Shown here piece by piece: positions 33,886-43,191 of a stretch of 56,266 bases of DNA. The number at the start of each line of letters is the position of its first letter. Position 1 is the stretch's first letter. The notes under the pieces were generated by a model, which worked only from the letters and a program-made list of their open reading frames with translations, did not search any database and had not been told where the DNA came from. The stretch covers positions 1 to 56,266 of the forward strand of contig REAP01000007.1 of the NCBI GenBank assembly GCA_004294385.1, written 5' to 3'. The translations under genes and the position numbers were made by a program. The stretch comes from Oscillatoriales cyanobacterium. Lineage in GTDB: Bacteria > Cyanobacteriota > Cyanobacteriia > Cyanobacteriales > Microcoleaceae.

Positions 33886-34905
33886 TTACATAGCTTCGAC
33901 CATTTTTGCCATCGAAATAACAGGAGAGACTACAAACATTAACTCGTCTTTTTTTGAGTAAAAATGGAGATTTTCTACAGAATACTTCACAAACTCCGAC
34001 TCTTTTTGAGCACCACAAGAACCTTTGAGTCGAACAGTTTTGCTTTCATCCTTCACCAAATCAGCGCGATAAGTATAACTACCATCACCTTTATCAAAAG
34101 TAATTTCAGCCAAGAAAGCATCATTTTTTATATCTGAAGCGATAATTTTGCTGGCGATTTTATAATTAAACCAATCCCACCCATAAAGCATGATTAACTC
34201 TCTCTCCAAAACTTGGATAGGGCTTGACAAAATTCCCCAACCACGGTAAACTTTGTTCAAGCATTCGAGATCGCCAGTCCGCGTTAGAACAGATTTGAAC
34301 GAAGTGCGATCGAGATTTCCGTAATATCTCCCATCAGTCAAATCGATCGCAGTCGGTGCCATCCGATGTCCCCCAATATGACTAGATTTCCAAATACGAA
34401 CATCATCCAATTCTAACTCGGAAGCTAAAGCCACTGCTTCGGCATAAAAAGGATTGCCATATCTCGCACAGCACATATCGTGACTACCGTGAGTGCAAAC
34501 CAAAATATCTCTACTTAACTTGTTTAGAGTTTCGCAATCCGGGATTTCTCCAGTCAAATAGCTGTTGACAATTTGCGCTACTAGATCTATACTATCTACA
34601 TTAAATTCATGTTTTTCGTAACCGCCAAAAAGCTCTTGGTTTTTCTTGTCATAAATCAAGACTTTGCGCTGATTCGCACATTTAGTTCGATCGTTATTTA
34701 TCAACAAAAAGCGAACTTTTTGTTTTGACTGTTCTACTTCCTCGACCAAATCCTTGAGATTCTGCGGAATTTGTTTAGAATTCAAAGCTTCCGACTCCCA
34801 AGGCAGGTAACATTCAATCAATACATAGGTTTGGTAATTACTCGCTGTCCCAATAATATCCTCTTGAGCGCGTTTAGCAGCATCAGCACAAAAAAACTTA
34901 TCCAT
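33886..34905 (-). CDS. Sucrase/ferredoxin-like family protein
   Basis: 339 residues. Matches the Suc_Fer-like family: ILVCTHGSHDMCCARYGNPFYAEA (cysteines 137, 145, 146 in a thioredoxin-like, possibly iron-sulphur-binding site) and KSSHIGGHRMAPTAIDLTDGRYYG. No enzymatic activity is established; the family name is historic. Starts from ATG at 34905; the 5' gap toward the RlmL-type gene is filled with heptamer repeats. Confidence 0.88.
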   Translation of the reverse strand: MDKFFCADAAKRAQEDIIGTASNYQTYVLIECYLPWESEALNSKQIPQNLKDLVEEVEQSKQKVRFLLINNDRTKCANQRKVLIYDKKNQELFGGYEKHEFNVDSIDLVAQIVNSYLTGEIPDCETLNKLSRDILVCTHGSHDMCCARYGNPFYAEAVALASELELDDVRIWKSSHIGGHRMAPTAIDLTDGRYYGNLDRTSFKSVLTRTGDLECLNKVYRGWGILSSPIQVLERELIMLYGWDWFNYKIASKIIASDIKNDAFLAEITFDKGDGSYTYRADLVKDESKTVRLKGSCGAQKESEFVKYSVENLHFYSKKDELMFVVSPVISMAKMVEAM

Positions 34906-34919
34906 TATTCTTTACCTCA

Positions 34920-34985
34920 TTGTTAGTTATTTGTTAGTTCCAATGCCCAATGCCCAATTCCCAATGCCCCATTCCCCATTCCCCC
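34920..34985. repeat. Heptamer tract CCCAATG/CCCAATTC/CCCCATTC
   Basis: Seven or eight units in the divergent gap of 88 bases between the sucrase/ferredoxin-like gene and the RlmL-type gene. They end 8 bases before the latter's ATG. Confidence 0.8.
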
Positions 34986-34993
34986 AATAACAA

Positions 34994-36118
34994 ATGAATC
35001 AATATTTTGCTACAGTGGCGCGCGGATTAGAAACTATTGCCGCCCAAGAATTAGAACGATTGGGAGCCCAGGATGTGCGGCCAGATTTTACTGGGGTGTA
35101 CTTTGCGGGCGATCGCACTTTATTGTACCGCGTCAATCTGTGGTCTAGAACAATTTTTCGAGTGCTAATGCCGATCGCGGAATTTCAATGCTACAACTCA
35201 GATATGCTCTACGGCGCAGTGCAGAGAATCCCTTGGGATGAATACCTAAATCCTGATAATACTTTAGCAGTCAACTGTACAGGTGGCAACGAAAAGTTAA
35301 ATCATACTCACTTTACAGCTTTGCAGGTGAAAAATGCGATCGCCGACCAACAGCGCCATCAATTCAACAAACGTTCGAGTGTCGATGTCGAAAATCCCGA
35401 TTTGCTGATTAATATTCACATTCATCGCGATCGGGGTATCTTAAGTTTAGACAGTTCTGGTGGCAGTTTGCACAGACGGGGATATCGGCCGGCGATGGGG
35501 ATGGCACCATTAAAAGAAACCCTCGCTGCTGCTTTGTTAGACATGGCAGAATGGACACCAGATTTGCCGTTTTTAGACCCGATGTGTGGTTCGGGAACCT
35601 TGCCTTTAGAAGCGAGTTTAAAGGCTTTGAATATTGCACCAGGATTATTTCGAGAAAAGTTTGGATTTATGACTTGGCGGGATTTTGACGAACCTTTGTG
35701 GGATAAATTGTGGGCCGAAGCCGAAAACAGCGAATTACCGGAACTTAAGCAAATAGTTGTAGGATGCGATCGCGATTCTGATATGTTAACCCAAGCTCGC
35801 ATCAATGCACAACAAGCAGGTCTTGCAGGTAAAATCCAGTTTGCTCGAACCGAGTTATCCGAGTTGGAACCACCATCAGACAGTGGCGTTCTGATTTGCA
35901 ATCCTCCCTACGGAGAGCGGCTGGGGGATGCGACGGAATTGGGAGAACTTTATAAAATGTTAGGAGATATTTTCAAGCAGCGTTTTAAAGGTTGGAATGC
36001 GTTTATTTTGACTGGAAATAAGGAGTTGGGGAAACAGGTTGGACTGAGAACTTCAAAGCGAATTCCAGTTTATAACGGTTCGATTCCGTGTACTTTGCTC
36101 AAGTATGAATTGTATTGA
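34994..36118 (+). CDS. THUMP-domain RNA methyltransferase (RlmL/YpsC-like)
   Basis: 374 residues. The N-terminal THUMP region (~45-155) binds RNA. The Rossmann methyltransferase has motif I DPMCGSGT (195-202) and catalytic NPPY at 303-306 (LICNPPYGERLGD). The architecture is that of the m2G enzyme acting on 23S rRNA G2445 (RlmL N-half, B. subtilis YpsC). Substrate inferred by homology. Confidence 0.9.
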   Translation: MNQYFATVARGLETIAAQELERLGAQDVRPDFTGVYFAGDRTLLYRVNLWSRTIFRVLMPIAEFQCYNSDMLYGAVQRIPWDEYLNPDNTLAVNCTGGNEKLNHTHFTALQVKNAIADQQRHQFNKRSSVDVENPDLLINIHIHRDRGILSLDSSGGSLHRRGYRPAMGMAPLKETLAAALLDMAEWTPDLPFLDPMCGSGTLPLEASLKALNIAPGLFREKFGFMTWRDFDEPLWDKLWAEAENSELPELKQIVVGCDRDSDMLTQARINAQQAGLAGKIQFARTELSELEPPSDSGVLICNPPYGERLGDATELGELYKMLGDIFKQRFKGWNAFILTGNKELGKQVGLRTSKRIPVYNGSIPCTLLKYELY

Positions 36119-36184
36119 ATATTTCGGGTAAATATTCAACTATATCTGACAAGAGTGCGTATTGATTAGAAAAGGTTAGGCAAA

Positions 36185-37030
36185 ATGAAAATCTTTGAAG
36201 TAGACAGACACAAGCTCATATTGGGAGATGCTTTAGAAGTCCTTTCTAATGAAATTAAAGACAACTCAATCGATTTAATTTTTGCCGACCCTCCCTATAA
36301 TATTGGCAAAGATTTCAATGGTTTTAAAGACAAGTGGGAATCTGAAAGCGATTATCTAGAATGGAGTTATACTTGGTTGAATTTATGTATTGACAAGCTC
36401 AAACATAACGGCAGCTTGTATCTGATGGCTTCAACTCAATGTATGCCTTACTTCGATCTATATTTGCGCGATCGTTTAACCATTCTTTCTCGCATAGTGT
36501 GGTATTATGACAGTTCGGGTGTCCAAGCAAAAAAATATTATGGTTCTCTGTACGAACCTATTTTATATTGTGTCAAAGACAAACGAAATTATACATTTAA
36601 TTCCTCAGATATTCTTGTAGAAGCAAAAACCGGATCTGTCAGAAAACTAATTGATTACCGCAAGTCTACACCATCAGTATATAATTCTGAAAAAGTTCCA
36701 GGTAATGTATGGGAGTTTCCCAGAGTCAGATATCGTATGCCCCAATATGAAGATCATCCTACGCAAAAACCAACATCTTTGTTAGAAAGAATTATTAAAG
36801 CAAGTAGTAATGAAGGAGATGTCGTATTAGACGTATTTTCTGGAACTTTTACCACATCATTTGTTGCCAAACAGCTTAATAGAAAGTCAGTCGGAATAGA
36901 ATTACAAGAAAAATATGTAAAAATAGGATTAAATAGGTTACAGATTACTCCTGACGACAATCAGCAGGCTCAAATCTCCGAAGTCAATGCAGTTGCAAGT
37001 TCACCAAAACAGCTAACACTCAATTTATAA
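36185..37030 (+). CDS. Type II DNA methyltransferase, beta class (probable N6-adenine)
   Basis: 281 residues. Motif IV DPPYN at 35-39 comes first, then HPTQKP (191-196) and finally motif I VLDVFSGTFTT (216-224), the order of beta-class enzymes such as M.HinfI. The D-P-P-Y-N form points to adenine, less likely N4-cytosine. Motif I reads FSGTFTT rather than the usual FxGSGTT, a mild departure. The gene is AT-rich compared with its neighbours, and the restriction partner follows after 10 bp. The two are a likely self-contained, laterally acquired unit. The recognition sequence cannot be told. Confidence 0.9.
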   Translation: MKIFEVDRHKLILGDALEVLSNEIKDNSIDLIFADPPYNIGKDFNGFKDKWESESDYLEWSYTWLNLCIDKLKHNGSLYLMASTQCMPYFDLYLRDRLTILSRIVWYYDSSGVQAKKYYGSLYEPILYCVKDKRNYTFNSSDILVEAKTGSVRKLIDYRKSTPSVYNSEKVPGNVWEFPRVRYRMPQYEDHPTQKPTSLLERIIKASSNEGDVVLDVFSGTFTTSFVAKQLNRKSVGIELQEKYVKIGLNRLQITPDDNQQAQISEVNAVASSPKQLTLNL

Positions 37031-37040
37031 TTTTAATAAA

Positions 37041-38186
37041 ATGGAACACGAATTTACAAAAACAATTAAGAAAATTTCACAAGAAAATTTTGGTGATTCT
37101 GGTGAGCAAATATTTAGTGGAAGCGAGCTAATTCAATATTTGAATATCAAAACTAAATCTGTAAATAAAGGCTCAAAATCAAGAGGAAGTTTTGCTAATT
37201 TATACGCTATATATGTTTTAGCTGAAGACTATTTTTTAAGAGGTTTTCATCAAAACGAGAAATATTCAGATTATGAAGGTGCAGTTTATACAAATATTTT
37301 CAAGAGACAGCGCGAATTACCGTTTGGAAAAAAGCTTCAGAACCATGCTTTGAACCACAGACTTAATGAAGAATTTAAAAGATATTTTCCGACTTGTGAC
37401 TTTATCCCAATTCTGAGAAATTCAAAAACTAACAGGTATTGGTTTAACGAAAACTTATTAAAAGTGAAAATTCAGGAAAATGTACATAATATAGCAGAAA
37501 CAGTAATTCAAATTATTGACGCTTACGTTGAAGCTAAGAGAGATAGCTTTGAAAAATTTCTTCAACTTTGTAAAGATGCCCAAGCATTGACAGAGGGTCA
37601 AGTAATAGAATTTATAAAACAAATAGTCGCGCCAACTGTAGATGCTAGAATATTCGAGATCGTCAGCTACAGTATATTAAAATACTACTATAGTGACCAA
37701 TCGATTTATTGGGGTTATGAGGTTGATCAGCTCCAGCAAGAAAATTTAAAACTGTTTAAAACAGGTCGGACAAATGCAAATGATGGTGGAATTGATTTTG
37801 TAATGAAGCCTCTGGGACGGTTTTTTCAGGTGACAGAAACTGTAGATATGAATAAATATTTCCTAGACATTGATAAAATTGAAAAGTATCCGATAACATT
37901 TGTAGTTAAATCTTCAGATTCTGATATTGAAATTAAATCTAAAATTGAAGTGCAAGCTCGAAAACAGTATTCAATAAATGCGATAGTTTCACGTTACATG
38001 GAATGTATAGAAGAAATAATTAATGTTGCTATTCTTATAGAAAGATTTGAAGAGGCTGTTGCCAAAGGATATTTAAATAATATGTTGAACGAAATTATTA
38101 AGCAGAGCAGATTGGAATTTAATTATGACGATGAGGAAGAAAGTCTGGAAATTGAACTGTTAGACAGTTCTATCGAAGATGAATGA
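37041..38186 (+). CDS. Putative type II restriction endonuclease, partner of the methyltransferase
   Basis: 381 residues, clearly AT-rich. Position (10 bp behind the methyltransferase, same strand) and a nuclease-like core argue for the restriction subunit. Glu206 lies in a helix (FEIVSYSILKYYY), then GGIDFVMKPLGRFFQVTE has Asp252 and a QVTE strand (Gln263, Glu266), a Mrr-like variant of PD-(D/E)xK. I do not recognise a named enzyme, and the N-terminal ~180 residues (SRGSFANLYAIYVLAEDYF...) have no motif known to me. Probably the recognition half. If the active-site reading is wrong, the neighbour relation is still the main evidence. Confidence 0.72.
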   Translation: MEHEFTKTIKKISQENFGDSGEQIFSGSELIQYLNIKTKSVNKGSKSRGSFANLYAIYVLAEDYFLRGFHQNEKYSDYEGAVYTNIFKRQRELPFGKKLQNHALNHRLNEEFKRYFPTCDFIPILRNSKTNRYWFNENLLKVKIQENVHNIAETVIQIIDAYVEAKRDSFEKFLQLCKDAQALTEGQVIEFIKQIVAPTVDARIFEIVSYSILKYYYSDQSIYWGYEVDQLQQENLKLFKTGRTNANDGGIDFVMKPLGRFFQVTETVDMNKYFLDIDKIEKYPITFVVKSSDSDIEIKSKIEVQARKQYSINAIVSRYMECIEEIINVAILIERFEEAVAKGYLNNMLNEIIKQSRLEFNYDDEEESLEIELLDSSIEDE

Positions 38187-38258
38187 TTCAATTTAACTAG
38201 GTTAAATTTGTAATAAGGACTTTTCGTCCTTACTACAAACGCAACTCATTACTGAGAA

Positions 38259-38678
38259 TTAATGCTCGATTTTCAACGAAATAATCTTGTCACCTTTGCG
38301 GATAGCATTGACTACAGACATATCCTCAGTTTTGCCAAAAGTCGTGTGAACTCCATCTAAATGCGACTGGGGAGAATGGCAAATAAAGAATTGGCTACCA
38401 CCAGTATTTTTGCCTGCGTGGGCCATCGATAAAGTTCCTGCTAAATGTTTGTTGGAGTTGATTTCGCAGTTGATTTTGTAACCAGGGCCACCTGTTCCAG
38501 TTCCTTGTGGACAGCCGCCTTGAACCATAAAGTTATTAATGACTCGGTGAAAGGCTAATCCGTCATAAAAACCTTTTTCTGCCAAATCAACAAAATTCTT
38601 GACTGTGTTAGGCGCATCTGCATCAAACAATTCCAAATTGATTGTGCCTTTGTCCGTTTCCATAATCGCACGGGTCAT
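38259..38678 (-). CDS. Cytoplasmic cyclophilin-type peptidyl-prolyl isomerase
   Basis: 139 residues, no signal peptide. [67 protein letters not shown] covers the complete active site (Arg, Phe, Gln, His). Short single-domain cyclophilin similar to PpiB. Single gene after a 140 bp gap from the SPFH gene; its ATG at 38678 has AAGGAAA ahead. Confidence 0.93.
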   Translation of the reverse strand: MTRAIMETDKGTINLELFDADAPNTVKNFVDLAEKGFYDGLAFHRVINNFMVQGGCPQGTGTGGPGYKINCEINSNKHLAGTLSMAHAGKNTGGSQFFICHSPQSHLDGVHTTFGKTEDMSVVNAIRKGDKIISLKIEH

Positions 38679-38806
38679 AATTTTTCCTTACTTTCTAAGA
38701 TGAGTGTTTTGTCTGCGTCTGAATTGCGGACTTCGCTTTTATAGCGCCCAGTTTCAGCCTGTCGCTAGATTTGAGCTTCTGGAAGTTTAGCATACTATCG
38801 TAACTC

Positions 38807-39676
38807 TCAATTGCTGGTAACTTTTTTGCGATCGGCTTCTTCCTGAAAGTCGCCCATATTAAAAATGAAAGGAACCCGACTAGAACCGCTGCCCATAACC
38901 AAAACTTTTGGCATCTGAGCTCCACCACTTCTCCAAGCTTCGATAGCCTCCTTTTGCAGCACTAAATCACCGCCCTGAGCCTTTAAAGTTTCAGCCAAAA
39001 GCCTTTGAGCTTCCGCCCTACCTTGAGCGCGGTTAATATCAGTTTGAGCTTCTTGTTCAGCTTCCTGAGCAACATAAACAGCTCTTTGCGCCCGCTGTTC
39101 TGCTACCTGTTTTTCCTCAACCGCTTTCGCAAAATCTGCGGAAAATCGAATGTTGACAACGCTCGTATCAAGCACGATTACATCATACTTTGATAGCCTT
39201 TCCTTCAGCGCAGCATCAAAGTCTCGCTTCAGTTCACTTCTTTGAGTAATAGATTGTTCCGCAGTTCTCAATGCAGCCGCTGTTTTAAATGCTTCTTGCG
39301 TCTGAGGAGCAATAATTTTTGAAACTATATTCTCCAATGTGCCTTGAGTTCTTCTGACATCAACTATTCTGTTAGGGTCCAGGCGAAAATTGATGGCAAA
39401 ACTAGCATTTAAATCCTGAAGGTCTTTCGTAGCACTCTGGGCGGGAACTTCAAATTTTTGCACTGTTACATCATACACATCTACCTTGGATATCAGCGGA
39501 GGTCTGAAATGAAATCCCTCTAACAATGCTCCATCTGTGGCTTTTCCTAAAACGCTGACAACCCCTGCTTCACCTGGATTGATGACTACAAAAGAGTTGA
39601 AGCCTAGGAGCAGCGCGACTACCAATAAAATCCCAGCGATTGCTGATGATATGTTCTGGAAATTTTTATTTTTCAA
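38807..39676 (-). CDS. Prohibitin-like SPFH-domain membrane protein
   Basis: 289 residues from a TTG at 39676, which has AAGGAG eight bases ahead; an upstream TTG at 39697 lacks such a site. N-terminal membrane anchor (SSAIAGILLVVALLLGFNSFVVINPG), SPFH/Band-7 domain (GVVSVLGK...VQKFEVPAQSATKDLQDLNASFAINFRLDP) and a long charged coiled coil (FAKAVEEKQVAEQRAQRAVYVAQEAEQEAQTDINRAQGRAEAQRLL), as in prohibitins. It should form ring-like membrane assemblies that regulate proteases such as FtsH. The rare TTG start keeps expression low or controlled. Confidence 0.88.
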   Translation of the reverse strand: MKNKNFQNISSAIAGILLVVALLLGFNSFVVINPGEAGVVSVLGKATDGALLEGFHFRPPLISKVDVYDVTVQKFEVPAQSATKDLQDLNASFAINFRLDPNRIVDVRRTQGTLENIVSKIIAPQTQEAFKTAAALRTAEQSITQRSELKRDFDAALKERLSKYDVIVLDTSVVNIRFSADFAKAVEEKQVAEQRAQRAVYVAQEAEQEAQTDINRAQGRAEAQRLLAETLKAQGGDLVLQKEAIEAWRSGGAQMPKVLVMGSGSSRVPFIFNMGDFQEEADRKKVTSN

Positions 39677-39752
39677 AATACACGCTCCTTGTGACAAATC
39701 AATTATAGTGGTTAAAGTGATCAGATGAACAAATAATTTTAAACTGCTAATT

Positions 39753-39785
39753 CCCCGACTTTTTTAAGAAGTCGGGGATCTGGGT
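39753..39785. repeat. Palindrome CCCCGACTTTTTTAAGAAGTCGGGGATCT
   Basis: Third copy of the short palindrome family seen at 6896-6925 and 11848-11880, here with CCCCGACTT/AAGTCGGGG stem. Confidence 0.75.
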
Positions 39786-39808
39786 ATTAGCTTGGAGTTT
39801 CCTTTGAA

Positions 39809-40018
39809 TTAATTAGTTTTATAATTTTTCTCAGTCCAGCAGCGCGGCAAAACTTCGCCGGAGGGAAATATTAATTTACCCTTGGGAAAATTTGCTGGTT
39901 CTTGCTCTTCTTCACCTGCTTGATTTCGCCCCAATACTTCATTTTTGGCAGGGCTGATCAAACCATCGATATCGAGAATTTCTACCAAGTCGCCTGATTC
40001 TTTTTCTTGTAAAAGCAT
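39809..40018 (-). CDS. Small conserved-type hypothetical protein
   Basis: 69 residues from the ATG at 40018, with AGGAGA 4 bases ahead. Codons upstream to 40069 are in frame but lack a ribosome site. Sequence (LLQEKESGDLVEILDIDGLISPAK..., then FPKGKLIFPSGEVLPRCW) is a compact beta-rich chain of a kind common in cyanobacteria, often mislabelled acetyltransferase. No function can be given. It diverges from the fructosamine-kinase-family gene. Confidence 0.7.
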   Translation of the reverse strand: MLLQEKESGDLVEILDIDGLISPAKNEVLGRNQAGEEEQEPANFPKGKLIFPSGEVLPRCWTEKNYKTN

Positions 40019-40148
40019 AGTCTCTCCTGAAAAATCTAATGGATATTGTTTAACCTTAAACTTATACAATATATGTTATCTCTATCCGAGGTATAATTTG
40101 TAAATCTATCTTTCGGCTATTTTCAATAGTAAAAAACAATTTGATGCC

Positions 40149-41090
40149 ATGTGGGATAAAATTAGCGCGCATATCTCTGAAGTAACGGGAGACAAATTTG
40201 CGATCGACAATCGCCGTTCTGTCAGCGGCGGCTGCATCAATCAAGGCTATGCTATCAGCAGCACTTCCCGCACTTATTTCGCGAAAATCAATCAAGCTTC
40301 CCAAGTCGCGATGTTTGAAGCTGAAGCGCTGGGTTTGCAGCAAATGCGGGAAACGCAGACGATTCGAGTACCTGAGTCGATTTGTTGGGGAACCGAGGGG
40401 AATTCAGCTTATATTGTGCTGGAATGGCTGGATTTGGGAGGGCGCGGGGGCGATTCAGCTTGGGATAGCTTCGCTTCACGAGCTGGGGAGGAAATGGGGC
40501 GTAAACTGGCTGCAATGCACAAATGCACCCCCCCCAGCCCCCCCTTGCTAAGGGGGGGAGAAGAGCCTAATGCGGGCTTATTGAGGGGATGTTTTGGTTG
40601 GGATAGGAATAATACGATCGGCTCAACTTTACAAATTAATCATTGGACGGCAAATTGGGCTGAATTTTGGGCGGAACATCGGATTGGTTATCAGTTAAAA
40701 TTAGCCAATAGTCGGGGTGGTCATTTTCCGCAAGGGGAACGTTTATTAAAAGTAATTCCTGAATTGTTAGCAGATTACGAGCCTGAACCTTCGCTGGTTC
40801 ATGGGGATTTGTGGGGTGGAAATGCGGGGATAATGCCTGGGGGGGAACCGGTGATTTTTGACCCAGCGACGTATTTTGGCGATAGGGAAGTTGATATGGC
40901 GATGACGGAGTTATTTGGCGGGTTTCCGGCTGCATTCTATCGAGGATATAATCAGGTTTGGCCTTTGGATTCAGGGTATGAAAAGCGCAAAACTCTTTAC
41001 AATCTATATCATATTTTGAATCATTTTAATTTGTTTGGTGGGAGTTATGACTCCCAGGCGAATCAGATGATTAATCGAATTTTAGGTTAA
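40149..41090 (+). CDS. Fructosamine kinase-family protein with a repeat-derived insert
   Basis: 313 residues. Kinase-like fold: SVSGGCINQGYAI (nucleotide loop), LEWLDLGG, catalytic HGDLWGGN at 218-225 and metal-binding DPATYFGDREVDMAM. Such proteins phosphorylate ketosamines on glycated proteins (or other small substrates) and thereby promote deglycation. Residues ~126-148 (TPPSPPLLRGGEEPNAGLLRG) sit between the conserved LAAMHK and CFGWDRNNTIGST and do not belong to the family. They are the translation of a CCCCCTTGCTAAGGGGGGG palindrome. The frame is kept. Activity is probably retained, since the insert is in a surface loop. Confidence 0.88.
   Translation: MWDKISAHISEVTGDKFAIDNRRSVSGGCINQGYAISSTSRTYFAKINQASQVAMFEAEALGLQQMRETQTIRVPESICWGTEGNSAYIVLEWLDLGGRGGDSAWDSFASRAGEEMGRKLAAMHKCTPPSPPLLRGGEEPNAGLLRGCFGWDRNNTIGSTLQINHWTANWAEFWAEHRIGYQLKLANSRGGHFPQGERLLKVIPELLADYEPEPSLVHGDLWGGNAGIMPGGEPVIFDPATYFGDREVDMAMTELFGGFPAAFYRGYNQVWPLDSGYEKRKTLYNLYHILNHFNLFGGSYDSQANQMINRILG
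40524..40592 (+). repeat. In-frame palindromic repeat in the fructosamine-kinase-family gene
   Basis: CCCCCCCTTGCTAAGGGGGGG is a hairpin of the same family as 49876-49968 and as the first mutL insert. It is translated as SPPLLRGG. Confidence 0.8.
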
Positions 41091-41104
41091 AATTTAAGCA
41101 ACTC

Positions 41105-41129
41105 AGGACACGGCATTGCCGTGTCCTGA
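41105..41129. terminator. Palindrome CAGGACACGGC-ATT-GCCGTGTCCTG between converging genes
   Basis: A perfect 11-bp stem with a 3-base loop, placed between two convergent genes. It may act as a bidirectional terminator, but no long T-run follows, so it could simply be another dispersed palindrome. Confidence 0.5.
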
Positions 41130-41151
41130 TTTCTGCTTGGTGGTTGAGACT

Positions 41152-42852
41152 TTATTTTTGCTTAGCAGTTGCTTTCTTCTTGGCTTCCTTTTCCGCTTTT
41201 TTAGCGTTTCTTTCAGCTTCAAATTTGGCGAACTTGGCGATCTCTTTTTCTTCCGCTATTTTATCGAGATAGTAGTGGTAATCTCCGAGATAAGGGCGAA
41301 ACTCTCCATCCCGGATTTCGACTATTTTGTTGGCGACTTGGGAGATGAAATAGCGATCGTGCGAAACGATCATGACCGTGCCATCATAATTCTTGATGGC
41401 TTCTTCCATCATCTCTTTTGCTGGAATGTCGAGGTGATTTGTCGGTTCGTCCAAAATCAGCAAATTCACGGGAGTCAATAGCATCTTTGCCAAAGCCAGA
41501 CGTGCTTTTTCTCCACCACTTAAAGCGCTAACGTTTTTGTATACTGTTTCGCCAGTGAACAAAAAACGGCCCAAGATAGTCCGAACTTCTTCGTTTTTCC
41601 AGTCGGGAACTTCGTCGTGAATCGTTGCCATCACGCTTTTATTCAAATCCAAGGCTTCGGCTTGATTTTGTTCAAAGTAACCGGGAATGACGTTGTGTCC
41701 TCCGAATTTAACAGTGCCTTCTGTCGGGGTTTCTGAACCCATAATCATTTTTAACAGGGTGGATTTGCCTGCGCCGTTGGGGCCGAGAAAGGCGATGCGA
41801 TCGCCTCTTTCAACTAATAAGTCGGCACCCAAAAATAGGATTTTGTCGCCGTAGCTGTGCACCAAGTCTTCAATGATTACGACTTCGCGGCCACTGCGGG
41901 GTGCGGGGGGAAAGCGGAAGTGTAAAGTTTTTAAGCCGCCGGTGGGGGCTTCGATGCGTTCGATTTTATCTAGTTGTTTCTCGCGACTTTTCGCTTGGGT
42001 ACTGCGAGTGGCGCTGGCGCGGAATTTTTCAACGAATGCTTGCTGTTTGTCGAGTTCTTTTTGCTGGTTTTCGTAGGCGTTGAGTTGGGCTTCTCTGGCT
42101 TCGGCTTTTTGTAGTAAGTATGAGGAATAGTTGCCGAGATAGGTGCTGGAAACACCACGTTCGGTTTCGACGATTTGGGTGCAGAGGCGATCGAGAAATT
42201 CTCGGTCATGGGATACGATTACCATTGGGGTTGTTAACCCTCTGAGGTATACTTCCAGCCATTCGATGGTTTCTAAGTCGAGGTGGTTGGTAGGTTCGTC
42301 TAGTAGCAGGATGTCGGGTTTTTGGAGCAGAATTTTGCCCAAACTCATCCGCATTTGCCAGCCGCCACTGAAGGCGCTGACTAGCCGATCGCTATCTTCT
42401 GCTTCAAATCCGATTTCTGGTAAAATCTTCTCGATTTGGGCTTCTAAACCGTAGCCGTTTAAGCCTTCAAATTGTCTTTGTAAGCGATCCATTTTGTGGA
42501 TCAGTTCGTCGAGATTTTCTGGGGTGGAGTTTTCCAAGTCTCGATGGACTTCCATCAGGGATTCGTGAACTTCATTGGCTTCGCTGAAAGCGCGCCAAAA
42601 TTCCTCTTTGACGGTGCGGGTGGGATCGATTTCAAATTCTTGGGAGAGGTAGGCGATGTGGAGGCTGGCGGGGCGAATGACTTCGCCTGCGGTGGGTTCG
42701 ATTTCGCCGGCGATGATTTTGAGTTGGGTGGATTTGCCGGCACCGTTGACGCCTACTAAGCCGATGCGATCGCCTGGTTTGACTTCCCAGGTGACATCTT
42801 TGAGTACGACGCCTGTGGGATAAATTTTACTGATGTGTTCGAGTCGCAGCAT
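41152..42852 (-). CDS. ABC-F family ATPase (Uup/EttA-like)
   Basis: 566 residues with two ATP-binding cassettes and no membrane domain. First Walker A GVNGAGKST near 34-42, signature VSAFSGGWQMR, Walker B LLLDEPTNHLDL; second Walker A GPNGAGKST, signature SALSGGEKARL, Walker B LILDEPTNHLDI. The linker between them (QKELDKQQAFVEKFRASATRSTQAKSREKQLDKIE) is the ABC-F hallmark that reaches the ribosome P site. The lysine-rich tail (ERNAKKAEKEAKKKATAKQK) is also usual. ABC-F proteins relieve stalled or drug-blocked ribosomes; which subtype this is cannot be decided. Confidence 0.93.
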   Translation of the reverse strand: MLRLEHISKIYPTGVVLKDVTWEVKPGDRIGLVGVNGAGKSTQLKIIAGEIEPTAGEVIRPASLHIAYLSQEFEIDPTRTVKEEFWRAFSEANEVHESLMEVHRDLENSTPENLDELIHKMDRLQRQFEGLNGYGLEAQIEKILPEIGFEAEDSDRLVSAFSGGWQMRMSLGKILLQKPDILLLDEPTNHLDLETIEWLEVYLRGLTTPMVIVSHDREFLDRLCTQIVETERGVSSTYLGNYSSYLLQKAEAREAQLNAYENQQKELDKQQAFVEKFRASATRSTQAKSREKQLDKIERIEAPTGGLKTLHFRFPPAPRSGREVVIIEDLVHSYGDKILFLGADLLVERGDRIAFLGPNGAGKSTLLKMIMGSETPTEGTVKFGGHNVIPGYFEQNQAEALDLNKSVMATIHDEVPDWKNEEVRTILGRFLFTGETVYKNVSALSGGEKARLALAKMLLTPVNLLILDEPTNHLDIPAKEMMEEAIKNYDGTVMIVSHDRYFISQVANKIVEIRDGEFRPYLGDYHYYLDKIAEEKEIAKFAKFEAERNAKKAEKEAKKKATAKQK

Positions 42853-42983
42853 TGTTGTGGGGGCTGGGGAAGGGGATGTAAGCGCGGGGAATGGGATGCC
42901 GGCGCTGAGGTCGTGTTAATCTTAACAAATTTTAAAGATTTTTAGCGTATTGTCGGATTTTGATTTGGTGGGAGTTACGGGAA

Positions 42984-43052
42984 GAAACCGGGTTTCTGCG
43001 AAAAATCACTGATTTTCAACTAGATATCTGGGAAGAAACCCGGTTTCTGGCT
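42984..43052. repeat. AAGAAACCGGGTTTCTG inverted pair
   Basis: Two units of GAAGAAACC(C)GGTTTCTG bracket ~30 bases with ACTGATTTTCAACTAGAT. Member of the family at 18829-18977. The remainder of the 339 bp gap has no gene. Confidence 0.8.
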
Positions 43053-43191
43053 TCGATTTGGATGTGGGTGCAGGAATATTTGGGTGAGGTGGGGTGATCG
43101 TGTTGTTTCAGATTGAATTTCTCGAATAATGGTTGAGACTTCTGCACATTATAATAGTCAGTGTCAACCTCGATAGCAAAAGAGAGCGATC

